A stretch of DNA of 24,436 nucleotides from Verrucomicrobiota bacterium (lineage in GTDB: Bacteria; Verrucomicrobiota; Verrucomicrobiia; Opitutales; Opitutaceae): contig JAEWBF010000138.1 in assembly GCA_023391285.1 (NCBI GenBank), forward strand, positions 1 to 24,436, in the 5' to 3' direction. Shown in pieces: positions 22,710 through 24,436 of this stretch (position 1 is the first letter of the stretch; every line of letters begins with the position of its first letter). The translations under genes were made by a program, and so were the position numbers. The notes under the pieces are model-generated. The model did no database searches, was not told the origin of the DNA, and was given only the letters and a program-made list of their open reading frames with translations.

Positions 22710-23576
22710 CTAGATTCGCGTGCCTTCCGTCAACACGCGCCGGCGGAACGATGTCAGCACGCGCTGCGTGATCGTCCCGGGCTTGCCCGTGCCGATCTCA
22801 CGACCGTCGAGCTTCACCACCGGAATCACCTCCGCGCCCGTGCCGGTGAGGAAACACTCGTCCGCACACCACACGTCGTAACGCGTCATATTCGCCTCGC
22901 GAATCGGAATCCCCAGTTCCTTCGCCACGTCGAAAATCGTTCCCCGCGTCACGCCTTTCAACGCACCTTGCGATGCCGCCGGCGTCACGATCTCGCCTTT
23001 GTGCACGATGAACACGTTGTCCGCCGTGCATTCCGCCACGTAGCCCTGATCGTTCAACATGATCGCTTCGAGCGCCCCGAACTGCTTCGCCTCGATCTTG
23101 CCGAGGATGTTGTTGAGATAGTTCAGCGACTTCACCGTCGGCGGCAGCGCCGCCGGATTGATCCGCCGCGTTGGCACCGTCACGATGCTCAGCCCTTTCT
23201 CATAGTGCTCCTGCGGATACAGCGAGATCTTGCTCGCGATGATGAAGAGCGACGGCTTCGGACAAAGCCACGGCGCCAACCCCAGATCGCCCACCCCTCG
23301 CGTCACCACGAGTCGGATATACGCATCCTTGAGATTATTCTGCCGGCAGGTCTCGCACGTCGCCTCCGCCAGCTCCGCCCGCGTCAACGGTATGTTCAAC
23401 AGGATCGCCTTCGCGGAATACTCGAGCCGCTCGAGATGCTCATCCAAACGGAAGATATTTCCGTCATAGAGCCGGATCCCCTCGAAGACCCCATCGCCGT
23501 AGAGGAGTCCGTGATCGAACACGGAAATCTTCGCATCGGCGGAATCGACGAATTGGCCATCGAGGTAAATCTTCAT
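22710..23576 (-). CDS. ilvE: branched-chain amino acid aminotransferase (fold type IV, IlvE-like)
   Basis: A 288-residue PLP enzyme that interconverts branched-chain keto acids and amino acids with glutamate in Ile/Val/Leu synthesis. The N-terminus MKIYLDGQFVDSADAKISVF and DHGLLYGDGVFEGIRLY at 21-37 are typical. K149 in TVKSLNYLNN is the likely PLP lysine. E182 in VAECTADNVFIV and GTGAEVIPV near the C-terminus match cofactor-binding segments. Length fits the compact ~290-residue IlvE group. Fold IV also includes D-amino acid transaminase and aminodeoxychorismate lyase, but the KSLNYLNN and GAEV motifs favour IlvE. ATG 23576 is used; the frame continues upstream without family similarity. Divergent from the prepilin-like gene. 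Confidence 0.9.
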   Translation of the reverse strand: MKIYLDGQFVDSADAKISVFDHGLLYGDGVFEGIRLYDGNIFRLDEHLERLEYSAKAILLNIPLTRAELAEATCETCRQNNLKDAYIRLVVTRGVGDLGLAPWLCPKPSLFIIASKISLYPQEHYEKGLSIVTVPTRRINPAALPPTVKSLNYLNNILGKIEAKQFGALEAIMLNDQGYVAECTADNVFIVHKGEIVTPAASQGALKGVTRGTIFDVAKELGIPIREANMTRYDVWCADECFLTGTGAEVIPVVKLDGREIGTGKPGTITQRVLTSFRRRVLTEGTRI

Positions 23577-23688
23577 AGCTCCGTTCAACGTAGCTGCGCG
23601 CCGAAAGTTTTGTCCAGCTCCCACCCGGGAGTTTCTGCTTGTGCCTTGCAATATTCCCAACGACTGTCCGCGCGTCCCAGCTTCCCCC
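23577..23688. promoter_or_regulatory. divergent promoter region of ilvE and the prepilin-like gene
   Basis: This 112-nt gap separates divergent starts. On the minus strand TGGACA and TACGTT, 18 nt apart, are a weak promoter candidate for ilvE. A short palindrome CTCCC-ACCC-GGGAG lies at 23618-23631 near the centre. Confidence 0.35.
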
Positions 23689-24432
23689 ATGCGCAACTCC
23701 CCTCGTCGTTCGACGCGCGCGGCCTTCACGCTCATCGAACTGCTGACTGTGATCGCCATCATCGGCATCCTCGCCGCGATCTTCATCCCCACCATCGGCG
23801 CCGTCCGCGAAAAAGCGCAGCGCGCCGTCGACGCCTCCAATCTCCGCGAGATCCACAAAGCCGCTCTGATCCACGCCGGCGATCACAACGACCGCCTCCC
23901 CGACCCCACCGCCCTCGCCTCCTCGGTCACCGGCGGCAGCCCCGTCCACCGCTGGCCCGGCATCCTCGCGAAAAACAACGTCCTCTCCGATCCAACGTTC
24001 TACATCGCCAAGAACGACCCGCTCTTCAACGGCACCTTCCCCGCATCCATCCTTAATCCCGACGACGCCTCCCGCCGCCAACTCGCCAACGACTTCGCCA
24101 CCGCTCCCCTTTCCTGGGAATTCGTCGGCGGCGTTCGCATGAGCGATCCGCCCACCACGCCCATCGCCTTCACCCGCGGCCTCCAGCCCGACGGCTCGTG
24201 GCATATCAACAGCGGCGTCTATAAAGACACAGGCGGTTTCGTCGTTTTCCTCGGCGGCAATGTCCAATTCTACAACTCCACCGTCGACGCCTTCACCTCT
24301 CCCACCACCGGCCGCAAAGTCACCGACATCCGCCAAGCCATCCCCGCCACCGCCCGCATCTACGCTCCACAGATTTCAACCGGCCCCGTCATCGGCACCC
24401 CCAACGGCACCCCCGCCCAACCCGACAACTAA
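23689..24432 (+). CDS. type II secretion/prepilin-like protein with N-terminal methylation motif
   Basis: A 247-residue protein with a basic leader MRNSPRRSTRAA, predicted prepilin-peptidase cleavage before FTLIELLTVIAIIGILAAIF (E5 of the mature form present), then a soluble domain from ~residue 40. The residue before the cleavage site is Ala rather than the usual Gly, which processing enzymes tolerate to some degree. The soluble part (LREIHKAALIHAGDHNDRLPDP, then a later GGFVVFLGGNVQFYNS strand pair) resembles the DUF1559-type/pseudopilin-like surface proteins found in many copies in Verrucomicrobia and Planctomycetes. ATG 23689 is selected because it yields a normal short leader. No pilus assembly genes are nearby, so its partner machinery lies elsewhere. 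Confidence 0.85.
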   Translation: MRNSPRRSTRAAFTLIELLTVIAIIGILAAIFIPTIGAVREKAQRAVDASNLREIHKAALIHAGDHNDRLPDPTALASSVTGGSPVHRWPGILAKNNVLSDPTFYIAKNDPLFNGTFPASILNPDDASRRQLANDFATAPLSWEFVGGVRMSDPPTTPIAFTRGLQPDGSWHINSGVYKDTGGFVVFLGGNVQFYNSTVDAFTSPTTGRKVTDIRQAIPATARIYAPQISTGPVIGTPNGTPAQPDN

Positions 24433-24436
24433 CACC

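Overview
The window is high in GC, gene-dense and encodes 15 confident protein genes, with no rRNA, tRNA, CRISPR array or transposase seen. Gene content points to a Verrucomicrobiota bacterium, most likely Opitutaceae-like. The signs are a secreted glycosidase with two tandem C-terminal repeats of a type I associate with secreted proteins of this group, propeller/Y_Y_Y hybrid kinases, a prepilin-like protein with an FTLIEL N-terminus, and many short hairpin repeats between genes. This placement is an inference; no phylogenetic marker was tested.

Layout. 1-1949: a 55-residue one-helix membrane protein overlaps by 4 bp (ATGA) with a sodium:solute symporter. 2096-5012: a bacillithiol-type low-molecular-weight thiol cluster, consisting of a very short BshC-like ligase, the deacetylase BshB1 and the glycosyltransferase BshA, separated by repeats and a large inverted repeat. 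5036-8781 (minus): a secreted GH51-like arabinofuranosidase and a type II NADH dehydrogenase. 8922-9215: a DUF971 protein. 9370-18060: two tandem paralogous hybrid sensor kinases and a REC-LuxR response regulator that overlaps the second kinase by ATGA; the three probably form one signalling unit. 18061-18362: a gene-poor stretch with a strong terminator. 18363-22509 (minus): mcsA-mcsB-clpC, the protein-arginine phosphorylation and degradation module, without the usual repressor gene ctsR. 22710-23576 (minus): a branched-chain aminotransferase. 23689-24432: a prepilin-like protein.

How the parts work together. The bsh trio has all three steps needed for bacillithiol: GlcNAc-malate formation, deacetylation and cysteine addition. 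The last step would be done by a protein about half the usual size, and this is the most novel candidate in the window. McsA activates McsB, McsB phosphorylates arginines, and ClpC carries both N-domain glutamates known to read that mark. The two kinases share almost identical DNA in their catalytic cores but have divergent sensor domains, as expected from duplication with homogenisation of the core.

The plus strand is C-rich through both plus- and minus-strand genes in the first 18 kb, so minus-strand genes there use G-rich codons. This suggests a replication-strand bias, with the minus strand as leading strand.
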